Assembly (NCBI GenBank): GCA_012523385.1
Contig: JAAYIO010000005.1
Location: forward strand, 1-20,939
Source: Methanomicrobiales archaeon
GTDB lineage: Archaea; Halobacteriota; Methanomicrobia; Methanomicrobiales; Methanomicrobiaceae
Reading direction: 5' to 3'
DNA length: 20,939 nt
Under the pieces are notes generated by a model. That model made no database searches, had not been told where the DNA came from, and was given only the letters and a program-made list of their open reading frames with translations. Below, in pieces: positions 1 through 7,591 of this stretch (position 1 is the first letter of the stretch; each line of letters opens with the position of its first letter). Both the position numbers and the translations under genes were made by a program.

Positions 1-530
1 ATCGTCTCCCAGGACGCCTCTCCGGCAAACCAGAAGATGTAGACATATTTTGAAGAAGCCGCACACATCTTTTCTATCGCGTCTTTCATGTCAGGGACAT
101 CAAGAGAGAAGGATGCAAAGACGACGTCATAGGGGGCAGAGAGGTCGCATGCCACATCCACATCCTCCCAGCGTTTTTTTACGCAGTCCACATTTTCAAT
201 CGCCTCCTCTTTCAGGTTCTCCAACAGCACGGAAAACATGCCTTCAGATGGTTCAACCGCGGTCACATGACTGACCTGCCGGGCGATGGGTATTGTAATG
301 GCGCCCGGTCCTGCCCCCACATCACAGACCCGTGATTCGGGCGTCAGGGTAAGCATTGCGATTGTCCGGTTGACCCGCTCGCCGTTCTTCTCGTATGACA
401 TCCGGTAGAATTTGCGGGCCGCATCCTGTTCGTCCCACATGCTGGAGTTGTCCTTCCGGTCGTTTACGTCATGATTCTTCTGCCACTGCTCTTTCCAGCA
501 ATCGTTCCAGTCTATGGGTGTCTGTGTCAT
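1..530 (-). CDS. Class I SAM-dependent methyltransferase (3' end outside window)
   Basis: Translating the minus strand from the ATG at 530 gives an open frame that runs off the left edge (about 176 residues visible). It has the class I SAM-binding signature: motif I VCDVGAGPGAITIPIA near residues 76-91, then an acidic strand end VEPSEGM, then a hydrophobic strand YDVVFASFSLDV that would be motif II/IV. An SD site AAAGGAG lies about 7 nt before the ATG, which fixes the start. The N-terminus (DWNDCWKEQW) resembles small methanogen methyltransferases of unknown substrate. The reaction is transfer of a methyl group from SAM; the acceptor cannot be read from the sequence. It is divergent from the ATP-grasp gene across a 340-nt spacer. 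Confidence 0.85.
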   Translation of the reverse strand, partial: MTQTPIDWNDCWKEQWQKNHDVNDRKDNSSMWDEQDAARKFYRMSYEKNGERVNRTIAMLTLTPESRVCDVGAGPGAITIPIARQVSHVTAVEPSEGMFSVLLENLKEEAIENVDCVKKRWEDVDVACDLSAPYDVVFASFSLDVPDMKDAIEKMCAASSKYVYIFWFAGEASWET

Positions 531-870
531 ATATGCTCCTTTGAGTATCTCCCGAGATGGTATCTCCGGGGATGTTCTCTGTACATTTTACCGAAGATTG
601 CCGATTTCCCATTCTGGATGCATGATTCTGCATCTCAGGAAACCCGAAACCCACGGTATACAGAAAACGGAAATTATTCAAAATACGTGTGACCTTTTAT
701 CAGATAAATAGAACGATATGTATCGTCGCATATCTGGTTGGTACTCTCTGAATCGTATTCATAGATTAGTCTTAGAAATGCCGGTTATCGTGCACATATA
801 CGCTTTCATGACACCAACCACTACCATTTTACCGACATGATCAGAAATAGTATCTACGGAGAAGTAACCT
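531..870. promoter_or_regulatory. Divergent intergenic region with palindromes
   Basis: This 340-nt spacer separates two divergent genes, so it should hold both promoters. It contains two neighbouring palindromes, TTATCAGATAA (697-707) and ACGATATGTATCGT (713-726). It also has an 8-bp inverted repeat TGGTTGGT/ACCAACCA (735-742 and 813-820) and a repeated GTATCTCC just upstream of the methyltransferase SD site. No convincing gene was seen in it. The palindromes could be operators; this is inference from symmetry only. Confidence 0.4.
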
Positions 871-2040
871 GTGATCATACTTGATGAACCCTATGTGTCA
901 CGTTACCTGTTAGAGACCATCATCACAAGCCATATGCCTGTCCTCAAAAATGAGACCTCGGTGAAGCAGGATTTTCCTGATGGGGGGGTTCTTCTCAACG
1001 ATGCGGCATGCATTGCTCTCTTCAGAGATAATCCCAGACAGAAACTCTACAGCAATTCAGAACATGCTCTTCAGTGGATTGCCGATAATCTGATGTTTAC
1101 CGGACTGCCGAAAATGATTGCCCTCTTCAAGGACAAGGCAGCATTCCGTCGTCTCCTCAAGCCTCTTTTCCCGGATTTTTTCTTCTGTGAAGTGGTAGCA
1201 GAAGACCTCGAAAGTCTTGATATCTGTGACATCCCAAAGCCCTTCATCATCAAGCCGTCCGTCGGCTTCTTCAGCGCAGGGGTGCATTTGGTTGCCTCAG
1301 ACGCAGACTGGGAAGAGGTCCTTCAGTCACTGAAAACCGAGATGAAAGAACACTCCTCTCTCTTTCCCCCACAGGTATACAACTCAGCAACGTGGATTAT
1401 CGAGGAGTATATTCCGGGAACAGAGATTGCCGTCGATGCCTTTTTTACCGCAGCAGGTGAACCGGTTGTCCTCAATATCCTCTCCCACATCTTTTCATCT
1501 GACGCAGATGTAGACGACAAGGTCTATCTGACGTCCAAAGCGATTATCAGAAAATACCTTTCGCCGGTGAAGGCTCTTCTTTGTCAGATTCAGACACTCA
1601 CCAGCGTCAGGAATTTTCCCCTTCACATTGAACTGCGGGTAACGGAAGACGGACATGTCATGCCCATTGAAGTGAACCCGATGCGGTTTGCCGGGTGGTG
1701 TACAACAGACATCGCAGCGTATGCGTATGGCATCAACGTATACCGGGCATACTTCGAAGAGAGTGCGCCGGACTGGGAATCAATTCTTGCGGATGACACC
1801 GGGGATGTGTATGCCCTTCTTGTGGTAAAACCTCCCGCAGACGTTCCCTCCGAGATAATCATCGATTTTAATTATGCGGGATTTGAGGCGGGATTTACCG
1901 ATCCACTCGAGATGCGCCCAGTGAATTTCACCTATTACCCCGTATTCGGCTTTCTCTTTGTAAAACTGGCAGGCGGAGACCTGAGGGAAGTAATCGCATT
2001 CCTGAAATCAGATCTGCGGGAATACATCAGTTTCAAATAA
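871..2040 (+). CDS. ATP-grasp domain ligase, substrate unknown
   Basis: A 389-residue soluble protein with an ATP-grasp core. The ATP-binding strand IPKPFIIKPSVG (about residues 120-131) supplies the lysine. The second strand IIEEYIPGTEIAVDAFF follows the EE-x-I-x-G-x-E pattern, and the C-terminal metal-binding motif MPIEVNPMRFAG (about 264-275) matches the E-x-N-P-R-like signature. The family joins a carboxylate, activated as acyl-phosphate, to an amine or thiol. The start is GTG at 871, supported by GGAG about 9 nt upstream; no nearer ATG keeps the conserved N-terminus. It stands alone, divergent from the methyltransferase, so context gives no substrate. The general fold is firm and the product is unknown. 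Confidence 0.85.
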   Translation: MIILDEPYVSRYLLETIITSHMPVLKNETSVKQDFPDGGVLLNDAACIALFRDNPRQKLYSNSEHALQWIADNLMFTGLPKMIALFKDKAAFRRLLKPLFPDFFFCEVVAEDLESLDICDIPKPFIIKPSVGFFSAGVHLVASDADWEEVLQSLKTEMKEHSSLFPPQVYNSATWIIEEYIPGTEIAVDAFFTAAGEPVVLNILSHIFSSDADVDDKVYLTSKAIIRKYLSPVKALLCQIQTLTSVRNFPLHIELRVTEDGHVMPIEVNPMRFAGWCTTDIAAYAYGINVYRAYFEESAPDWESILADDTGDVYALLVVKPPADVPSEIIIDFNYAGFEAGFTDPLEMRPVNFTYYPVFGFLFVKLAGGDLREVIAFLKSDLREYISFK

Positions 2041-2131
2041 AAGAGCACAAACTGATTTCAGGATGGTGGGAAAGGAGTTCGGTACTGCCGGAACCCCCCC
2101 ACATTATATTTGTTTTCCACGCCCCGCCCAA
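2041..2131. other. Convergent spacer
   Basis: Short gap between the ATP-grasp gene and the convergent broken membrane gene. It holds an imperfect hairpin GTTCGG...CCGGAAC followed by a C8 run, and an AT-rich tract ATTATATATC near 2130. A weak transcription-end region is possible. Confidence 0.2.
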
Positions 2132-2570
2132 TTATATATCTGAGGGGACGAAAACCATTTTTTCATCTGCCGCCACCTCACAAATGAACCATACTACGAT
2201 AGAAAATAGCATCAGGTATGCCGTGAGCACCACGGTGAAGAGCCCTCCAAAATAGAAGATTACCATGAAAATAAATTGAAGATTTACTGACCCCGTATAA
2301 AGGAATACGCCTGCAAAAGCAGTTCTCATGCCTTTTTTCCCAAAATTCAGCGAGCATTGAATACCACACATAAACAGGGCCTGTGGCAATGATACCGGCA
2401 GCAATTGCAAGTATCCATCCGCTCACCCCGAAATCTGACTCGCAGTGATACAATAAATCAAATAAAGCCTTCAAGCTGTGATTTGTATTCTGCCACCATG
2501 TTCCGAAGATTTGTAAATTATTTTTTTCTCTTTTAAACTTAATTGCACATACTTTCAGGAATACTACCAT
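2132..2570 (-). pseudogene. Small AT-rich membrane protein gene, apparently frameshifted
   Basis: Two overlapping minus-strand frames look like parts of one gene. The upstream frame (from ATG 2570) encodes a hydrophobic helix, WILAIAAGIIATGPVYVWYS. The downstream frame, ending at 2132, encodes about two more very hydrophobic helices and a charged tail, ADEKMVFVPSDI. They meet at a run of six T (2333-2338, A6 on the coding strand). Removing one base there joins them as EFWEKGMRTAFAGVFL, a three-helix protein. Each frame alone gives an odd soluble extension. The segment is clearly more AT-rich than its neighbours. I do not recognise the family. It could be a decayed gene, a homopolymer sequencing error or a +1 frameshift site; the true start is uncertain. 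Confidence 0.4.
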
Positions 2571-2609
2571 AGTGTATTCATAAGGGGAAAGACAACAAAC
2601 GTACCAATA

Positions 2610-3026
2610 ATGAGTTACCTCGAAGAAATATCCCTCAAAGGGCGGGATGCAAACCCTTTCTTCCGGATGATGGGAATTGAGATCGTTTCCTATGCTGAAG
2701 GGGGAGCAGTGCTCACGATGGATGTCCGGCCGGACATGATGAACGGCGACGGATGGCTTCAGGGCGGCGTCTATACCGCTCTTGCCGACGAAGCGATGGC
2801 CCTCGCTCTCTTTACCGTCCTCAAGGAAAACGAGATCATCGCAACCATTAGTGAGTCTACATCATTCTACCGCGGAGTGCAGGACGGCACCATCATTGCC
2901 GAAGGCACCGTTATCCGGAAGGGCAGAAAAGTCGCCTTCACCAAAGGCGTGGTAAAACGGCCGGGGGAAACGGGCGTTGTCCTCGCTGAGTCCTCTGCAT
3001 CTTTTGCGGTGATCGCTCAGGAGTGA
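2610..3026 (+). CDS. PaaI-family hotdog-fold thioesterase
   Basis: A 138-residue protein of the expected size for a single hotdog domain. The N-terminus NPFFRMMGIEIVSYAEGGAV matches the start of PaaI-type thioesterases. The core motif NGDGWLQGGVYTALADEAMA (about residues 45-64) corresponds to the HGG...LAD segment in which an Asp/Glu on the central helix acts in catalysis; here the usual His before GG is Gln. A beta sheet follows, with FYRGVQDGTIIAEG and KGRKVAFTKG. The family hydrolyses acyl-CoA thioesters; the acyl group is unknown. The ATG at 2610 has no SD at normal spacing, so the mRNA may be leaderless. It is monocistronic, with a T7 run 37 nt after the stop. Confidence 0.85.
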   Translation: MSYLEEISLKGRDANPFFRMMGIEIVSYAEGGAVLTMDVRPDMMNGDGWLQGGVYTALADEAMALALFTVLKENEIIATISESTSFYRGVQDGTIIAEGTVIRKGRKVAFTKGVVKRPGETGVVLAESSASFAVIAQE

Positions 3027-3062
3027 TCCTTAGGCTACGATCGTCCGATAGACGCGAAATCC

Positions 3063-3069
3063 TTTTTTT
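3063..3069 (+). terminator. T-rich terminator after thioesterase gene
   Basis: Seven consecutive T lie 37 nt after the thioesterase stop, the usual form of archaeal intrinsic termination. The rest of the 3027-3268 gap shows no gene. It includes a TTTATC-type AT-rich element near 3234-3241, about 30 nt before the NfeD start, a plausible TATA region. Confidence 0.4.
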
Positions 3070-3271
3070 AAAAGATTCACCATTTTCAGCGCGATGTATC
3101 CGGACTGAAACATTGTTTCCATACCTCCCATTAGCCTCTCATCCCGATGTCGTGTAGAGGATGAATCGGCCTGACAAGAGAACAGGCCACCACATTCTGA
3201 AAAAAAACCACCAAAATGCCAATTTCTCAATTATCTTTATCCCATCATAACCTGTAATTACCACTGTAGTG

Positions 3272-3718
3272 ATGGAAGTATTAGCTCTTGGATGGATTCT
3301 GATCTCAATCGGAGTCATATTGCTCTTAATAGAGGCCTTCAGCCCGGGATTCTTCCTTGCAGTACCCGGCACCACTCTCATCATCATTGGTGCCGTCTCA
3401 CTGCTCTTCCCGGCGATATTCAGTTCGACCTGGATCATTCTGATCGGCATTGTAACCTCCCTTGTTGCCGCAGGTGGAACGGTGTGGGTTTATGCACGGA
3501 TAACTCCGGACGAGGCCCCTTCCACAGTCAGTAAGGACTCACTTGCAGGAAAAACAGGCATTGTGACATCCACCGTGGAGAAGGACACCATCAAAGGAAA
3601 AGTCGTCATCGGTAATGTGGACTGGAGTGCACGGACCGAAGGCGAAAGTATCGCAGTTGGAACAAAAATACGCGTCGTGAAATCCGTAGGGGTGCACGTC
3701 GTGGTTGAGGAGATATAA
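3272..3718 (+). CDS. NfeD-family membrane protein
   Basis: A short NfeD (DUF107-type) protein of 148 residues. The N-terminal half is three hydrophobic helices: ALGWILISIGVILLLIEAF, then a PGFFLAVPGTTLIIIGAVSLL segment, then WIILIGIVTSLVAAGGTVWV. The C-terminal half is a beta-rich OB-fold domain (LAGKTGIVTSTV...GKVVIGNVDWSARTEG...GTKIRVV) that ends the protein. There is no ClpP-like protease domain, so this is the short form that pairs with SPFH proteins. The stop is 5 nt before the SPFH gene, the usual nfeD-slipin arrangement. GTG 3269 is directly followed by ATG 3272; I take the ATG. No SD is seen, so a leaderless or short-leader mRNA is likely. Confidence 0.9.
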   Translation: MEVLALGWILISIGVILLLIEAFSPGFFLAVPGTTLIIIGAVSLLFPAIFSSTWIILIGIVTSLVAAGGTVWVYARITPDEAPSTVSKDSLAGKTGIVTSTVEKDTIKGKVVIGNVDWSARTEGESIAVGTKIRVVKSVGVHVVVEEI

Positions 3719-3723
3719 CAAAA

Positions 3724-4812
3724 ATGGCATTCGACTTATTCTATACCGTTATTCTCGTGCTCGCAATCATTCTCATCTTTGCAAGAGGTGTCGTGATTGT
3801 GCAACCGTATCAGCAGGCGCTTGAAATACGACTGGGCCAGTACAGGGGCCCATTAAATCCGGGATTCCGGTGGGTGATTCCCTTCATCACCGATATCATC
3901 AAAGTTGACTTAAGAACACAGGTGATGGACGTACCTCGTCAAGAGGTTATCACCAAGGATAACTCACCCACAAACGTGGACGCCATCGTCTATGTGCGGG
4001 TAATTGACCCGGCAAAGTCCGCATTTGAGGTAGCCAACTTCCGGTTGGCAACAGTAGCCCTCGCGCAGACAACGTTGCGTGGCGTTATCGGAGACATGGA
4101 ACTCGATGAGGTCCTCTATAACCGGGATCTGATAAACACCCGTCTGCGTGACATTCTCGACCGAGAGACCGACCAGTGGGGCGTTAAGGTCGAGCGTGTC
4201 GAGATAAAAGAGGTTGACCCGGTCGGTGCGGTCAAGCAGGCAATGACCGAACAGACGGCGGCAGAACGTGAACGTCGTGCCGCAATTCTCCGTGCAGATG
4301 GTGAAAAGCGGTCTGCCATCCTTAGCGCGGAAGGTAAGCGCCAGTCGATGATCCTCGAAGCAGAGGGCGACCGTCAGAGTAAGATTCTCCGTGCAGAGGG
4401 TGACCGAAAATCCCGTATCCTGCAGGCGCAGGGTGAGGCGCAGGGTCTGCGTATCCTCTCTCTCGGGTCGCGGGCGCTGGACCGAAAAGCGATCACCGTG
4501 CTCTCACTGGATGCCCTCAAACAGATGGCAGACGGTCAGGCAACAAAGATCATCTTCCCATTCGAATTATCCAGTCTCATAAAACAGAGTGCACGATTCC
4601 TCGGTGAAGAGGCAGAAATGCTTGTCGACGACGACTGGAAAGATGTGAGGCTGGACGAATCCATCCTCGGAAAGTCTCCGGCGGACGAAAATCTCAATGA
4701 AACCACGGATTACATAAAAGAGATCGAAAAGAAGATTCAGACTCTGGAAGACCCGACCACACCGGTGGATCTGGAATCATCCATACAACCGCCGGACCTC
4801 GGCAAAAAATAA
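3724..4812 (+). CDS. SPFH-domain (stomatin/slipin-like) membrane protein
   Basis: A 362-residue band-7 protein. A single N-terminal membrane segment (about residues 5-26) leads into the SPFH domain: VVIVQPYQQALEIRLGQY, then GFRWVIPFITDIIKVDLR, then QEVITKDNSPTNVDAIVYVR. The domain ends near EVDPVGAVKQAM (about 174). Next come five exact 11-residue repeats of the type xILxAEGDRQS (187-241), a hendecad coiled coil. A slipin-like segment, ITVLSLDALKQMADGQATKIIFP, follows. The acidic C-terminal tail (about 300-362) is less typical. SPFH proteins build membrane microdomains or cage-like oligomers; the NfeD gene just upstream is the usual partner. The T9 tract right after the stop should end the transcript. 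Confidence 0.92.
   Translation: MAFDLFYTVILVLAIILIFARGVVIVQPYQQALEIRLGQYRGPLNPGFRWVIPFITDIIKVDLRTQVMDVPRQEVITKDNSPTNVDAIVYVRVIDPAKSAFEVANFRLATVALAQTTLRGVIGDMELDEVLYNRDLINTRLRDILDRETDQWGVKVERVEIKEVDPVGAVKQAMTEQTAAERERRAAILRADGEKRSAILSAEGKRQSMILEAEGDRQSKILRAEGDRKSRILQAQGEAQGLRILSLGSRALDRKAITVLSLDALKQMADGQATKIIFPFELSSLIKQSARFLGEEAEMLVDDDWKDVRLDESILGKSPADENLNETTDYIKEIEKKIQTLEDPTTPVDLESSIQPPDLGKK
4282..4446 (+). repeat. Five tandem 33-nt/11-residue repeats in SPFH gene
   Basis: Residues 187-241 fall into five blocks without gaps: AILRADGEKRS, AILSAEGKRQS, MILEAEGDRQS, KILRAEGDRKS and RILQAQGEAQG. The period is 33 nt at DNA level. The I-L-x-A-x-G core is fixed in all five. This is a hendecad coiled-coil rod. 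Confidence 0.9.
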
Positions 4813-4814
4813 CA

Positions 4815-4828
4815 TTTTTTTTTATTTT
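4815..4828 (+). terminator. T-rich terminator after SPFH gene
   Basis: A run of nine T, then A, then four T, starts 3 nt after the SPFH stop codon. This is a strong archaeal-type termination signal that separates the nfeD-SPFH pair from pyrG. Confidence 0.6.
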
Positions 4829-4859
4829 CCCAAATGAAAACCGCAGGAAAAAACCGTTC

Positions 4860-4871
4860 GTTCTGCAGAAC
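4860..4871. promoter_or_regulatory. 12-bp perfect palindrome upstream of pyrG
   Basis: GTTCTGCAGAAC is a perfect 12-bp palindrome about 170 nt upstream of the pyrG start, in the only non-coding gap before the operon. It may be an operator, but nothing in the sequence names a regulator. Confidence 0.25.
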
Positions 4872-4980
4872 CATCCTCCCGCGCCACACCTACGAATCTG
4901 CACACTCCGTGCCTCTTCCAAACGTATTGTGGATGTCATCCAGCGGTAGGTAACCTCAATGATAAAGTGAGGGTACATGC

Positions 4981-4989
4981 AATAATATA
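4981..4989 (+). promoter_or_regulatory. Possible TATA box of the pyrG operon
   Basis: AATAATATA lies 53-61 nt before the pyrG GTG codon. With the usual archaeal spacing of about 25 nt to the start site, transcription would begin near 5012 and leave a leader of about 30 nt. Position and composition are the only evidence. Confidence 0.35.
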
Positions 4990-5041
4990 GACAAGGAGTA
5001 CCAGTCGGCGCCATGCACTCCGTTCGGGAAGGGAATATCAG

Positions 5042-6628
5042 GTGAAATATATTGTTGTAACAGGCGGTGTGATGAGCAGCCTTGGAAAAGGTATCACCAC
5101 CGCGTCCATTGGCCGTCTGCTGAAGAATCGTGGATATGCGGTAACGGCAGTGAAAATTGACCCATACCTGAATATTGATGCAGGTACGATGAATCCAGGC
5201 CAGCACGGTGAGGTATACGTCCTCTCAGATGGAGGGGAAGTTGACCTTGACCTTGGCAATTATGAGCGGTTTTTAGATATTGAACTCACGTCCGCCCATA
5301 ACATCACCACAGGTAAGGTCTACCGCGAAGTCATCGAAAAAGAACGGCGGGGGGATTATCTGGGCGCAACGGTCCAGATTATTCCTCACATCACCGCCCA
5401 GATACGGGATTACATCGCAGAAGCAGCCAAATTAGAGGTCATGCCGGGTGAAGTCCCGGAAATATGTCTGGTTGAGGTCGGCGGCACCGTTGGCGATATC
5501 GAGAGCATGCCCTTCCTTGAGGCAGTCCGCGAGATGCGCGCCGAACTCCCAAGAGAGGATTTGGCCCTGGTGCATGTCACGCTGGTCCCCGCAGACAATA
5601 TGGGGGACCACAAGACGAAACCGACCCAGCATTCGGTGAAAGCCCTGCGGGAACTGGGACTGCAACCAGACATCATCGTTGGCAGAAGCGACTGCGTTAT
5701 GAGCGCCTCTACAAAGAAAAAGATCTCAGCCTTCACGGATGTCTCCGCAAAGGCGGTAATCAGCGCAATTACTGCTCCGGATATCTATCAAGTGCCAATG
5801 GAGATGGAAAAGGAAGGGATTGCAGAGGTGATCACTGAACTGTTGCATCTGAAAGAACGGGAATTGGATAACAGCTGGTATACCCTCATCAGCCGAAAGA
5901 GAACGGCCCGCGTTACCATTGCCATCGTCAACAAATACGGTGTTGGGGATGTTTATATCTCTATTAAAGAGTCTCTGAAGCATGCAGGATTCGCTGATTC
6001 AACTGAGGTGGATATCCGCTGGCTCGATGCAGAGACATTCTCCTGCAGTGAACTTGCAGACGTTGACGGTGTGCTTGTGCCCGGCGGATTTGGCAGCCGG
6101 GGAATTGAAGGAAAAATACGTGCCATTGAATACGCCCGAACCCACAAAATACCCTATCTCGGCCTCTGCCTCGGATTCCAGCTTGCAGTCATCGAGTATG
6201 CCCGCAATGTCGCAGGTATTCCCGATGCGACAAGTGAGGAGATGGGACCCGGCTCCCATGTCATTGCCCTGCTCCCGGAACAGGAAGGGGTAGAGAACTT
6301 AGGTGGCACGATGCGTCTCGGAAACTGTACGGCAGACCTGCGCAAAGGGACCCGGGTGCATGCCCTCTACGGCACTGACACCACAACCGAACGCCACCGA
6401 CACCGTTACGAGGTAAACCCTGAATATATCGACCGCTTAGAAAAGGCAGGGCTTATCTTTTCCGGCAGATGCGGCCCGCGGATGGAGGTATGTGAACTGG
6501 ATCAGGAGGCATTCTTCCTTGCGACACAGTTCCACCCCGAATTCAAATCAACCCCGACCCACCCCTCACCCCCCTATGTCGGCTTTGTGCAGGCATGCCG
6601 GAAACAAAAAATACAGAATACAGTGTAG
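5042..6628 (+). CDS. pyrG: CTP synthase
   Basis: A full-length, 528-residue CTP synthase, which makes CTP from UTP with ATP and glutamine in the last step of pyrimidine nucleotide synthesis. The amidoligase domain begins MKYIVVTGGVMSSLGKGITT with its P-loop (about residues 8-20), and VEVGGTVGDIESMPFLEA follows near 145. The C-terminal glutaminase domain has PGGFGSRGIEGK, the nucleophile elbow LGLCLGFQ (Cys376), and the His-Glu pair in FHPEFKSTPTHPS near the end. The start is GTG, set by the conserved MKYI N-terminus, with a modest GAAGGG site upstream. The stop is TAG, 6 nt before guaA and in the same frame as guaA. First gene of the operon. Confidence 0.97.
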   Translation: MKYIVVTGGVMSSLGKGITTASIGRLLKNRGYAVTAVKIDPYLNIDAGTMNPGQHGEVYVLSDGGEVDLDLGNYERFLDIELTSAHNITTGKVYREVIEKERRGDYLGATVQIIPHITAQIRDYIAEAAKLEVMPGEVPEICLVEVGGTVGDIESMPFLEAVREMRAELPREDLALVHVTLVPADNMGDHKTKPTQHSVKALRELGLQPDIIVGRSDCVMSASTKKKISAFTDVSAKAVISAITAPDIYQVPMEMEKEGIAEVITELLHLKERELDNSWYTLISRKRTARVTIAIVNKYGVGDVYISIKESLKHAGFADSTEVDIRWLDAETFSCSELADVDGVLVPGGFGSRGIEGKIRAIEYARTHKIPYLGLCLGFQLAVIEYARNVAGIPDATSEEMGPGSHVIALLPEQEGVENLGGTMRLGNCTADLRKGTRVHALYGTDTTTERHRHRYEVNPEYIDRLEKAGLIFSGRCGPRMEVCELDQEAFFLATQFHPEFKSTPTHPSPPYVGFVQACRKQKIQNTV

Positions 6629-6634
6629 GCAATC

Positions 6635-7552
6635 ATGGTGAACGCAAAAGAATTTATCGAGAAAGCAATTGCAGAGATCCGCCAAAAGGCCGGCGATGAC
6701 TACGTAGTCATGGCGCTCTCAGGCGGCGTTGACAGTTCAGTCTGTGCAGAACTTGCAAAGCGGGCAATCGGAAACAAACTCATCCCCATCTATGTGAATA
6801 CGGGATTGATGCGAAAAGGAGAGAGCGACCAGATTCGCGAGATCTTTAGTGACATCAACCTGAAAATTATCGATGCATCAGAAGAGTTCATCTCTGCCTT
6901 AAAAGGTGTCACTGACCCCGAAAAGAAGCGCAAGATCATCGGAGAAAAATTCATCCGCATCTTTGAACATGAAGCACTCGAGACAAAGGCCGCCTACCTG
7001 CTACAGGGCACCATCTACCCGGACATTGTTGAGAGCAAAGGGGGCATAAAAAGCCACCACAATGTCGGCGGCATGCCGGTTGATATTAACTTCAAAGGTG
7101 TCATCGAACCGCTTATTGATCTCTATAAAGATGATGTCAGGGAACTTGCAGGTGCACTTGGATTGCCCTCTGTGATCCAGCACCGAATGCCCTTCCCCGG
7201 ACCGGGTCTTGCCGTCCGTTGTGTAGGCGAGGTGACCAAAGAAAAGATTGCCATCGTCCGCTAGGCAAACGCCATTGCTGAAGAAGAGCTTGTGGAACAG
7301 TTTGCGCCGTGGCAGTGTCTTGCGGCAGTCATCGGCCTTGGTACTGGCATGAAAGGGGACGCCCGCCTTTATGGGTGGATTGTCTCAGTTCGTGCGGTAT
7401 ATTCGCGTGATGCAATGACCGCAGAACCCGTTGAAGTCCCGTGGGAGAACCTGCACCGCATCGCATCACGAATAACATCGGAAGTTCCGGGAGTTTCCCG
7501 AGTGGTCTACGATATCACCCCAAAACCCCCGGCAACCATCGAATACGAATAA
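6635..7552 (+). CDS. guaA: GMP synthase subunit B (ATP-PPase), interrupted by in-frame TAG
   Basis: Glutamine-dependent GMP synthesis from XMP, with the archaeal split in which the glutaminase is a separate protein (not in this window). The N-terminal ATP-pyrophosphatase domain carries the PP-loop LSGGVDSSV, and HRMPFPGPGLAVRCVGEVTK opens the C-terminal dimerisation domain. After KIAIVR a TAG codon (7262-7264) interrupts the frame. The same frame then continues without a break through ANAIAEEELVEQF, AVYSRDAMTAEPVEVPW and the family-ending DITPKPPATIEYE, to TAA at 7550-7552. Read through, the protein has the family-typical length of about 305 residues. Family members often have Glu at the TAG position, so one G-to-T change (GAG to TAG) explains it. 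The 209-residue product would lose nearly the whole dimerisation domain. It may be a sequencing error, a mutation or recoding. Confidence 0.85.
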
Positions 7553-7591
7553 CGACAATGGTAAAAAGAGACTTGAGAGGAAGCGATAAAA

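Noticed and set aside
4694..5206. 170-codon minus-strand open frame across the SPFH-pyrG gap
   Set aside because: It overlaps conserved ends of two real genes on the opposite strand and has no family resemblance or SD site.
7262..7264. Pyrrolysine codon in guaA as the main explanation
   Set aside because: TAG ends pyrG and the D-like gene normally, pyrrolysine is mostly tied to methylamine methyltransferases, and no pyl genes are in the window. It stays a possibility only.
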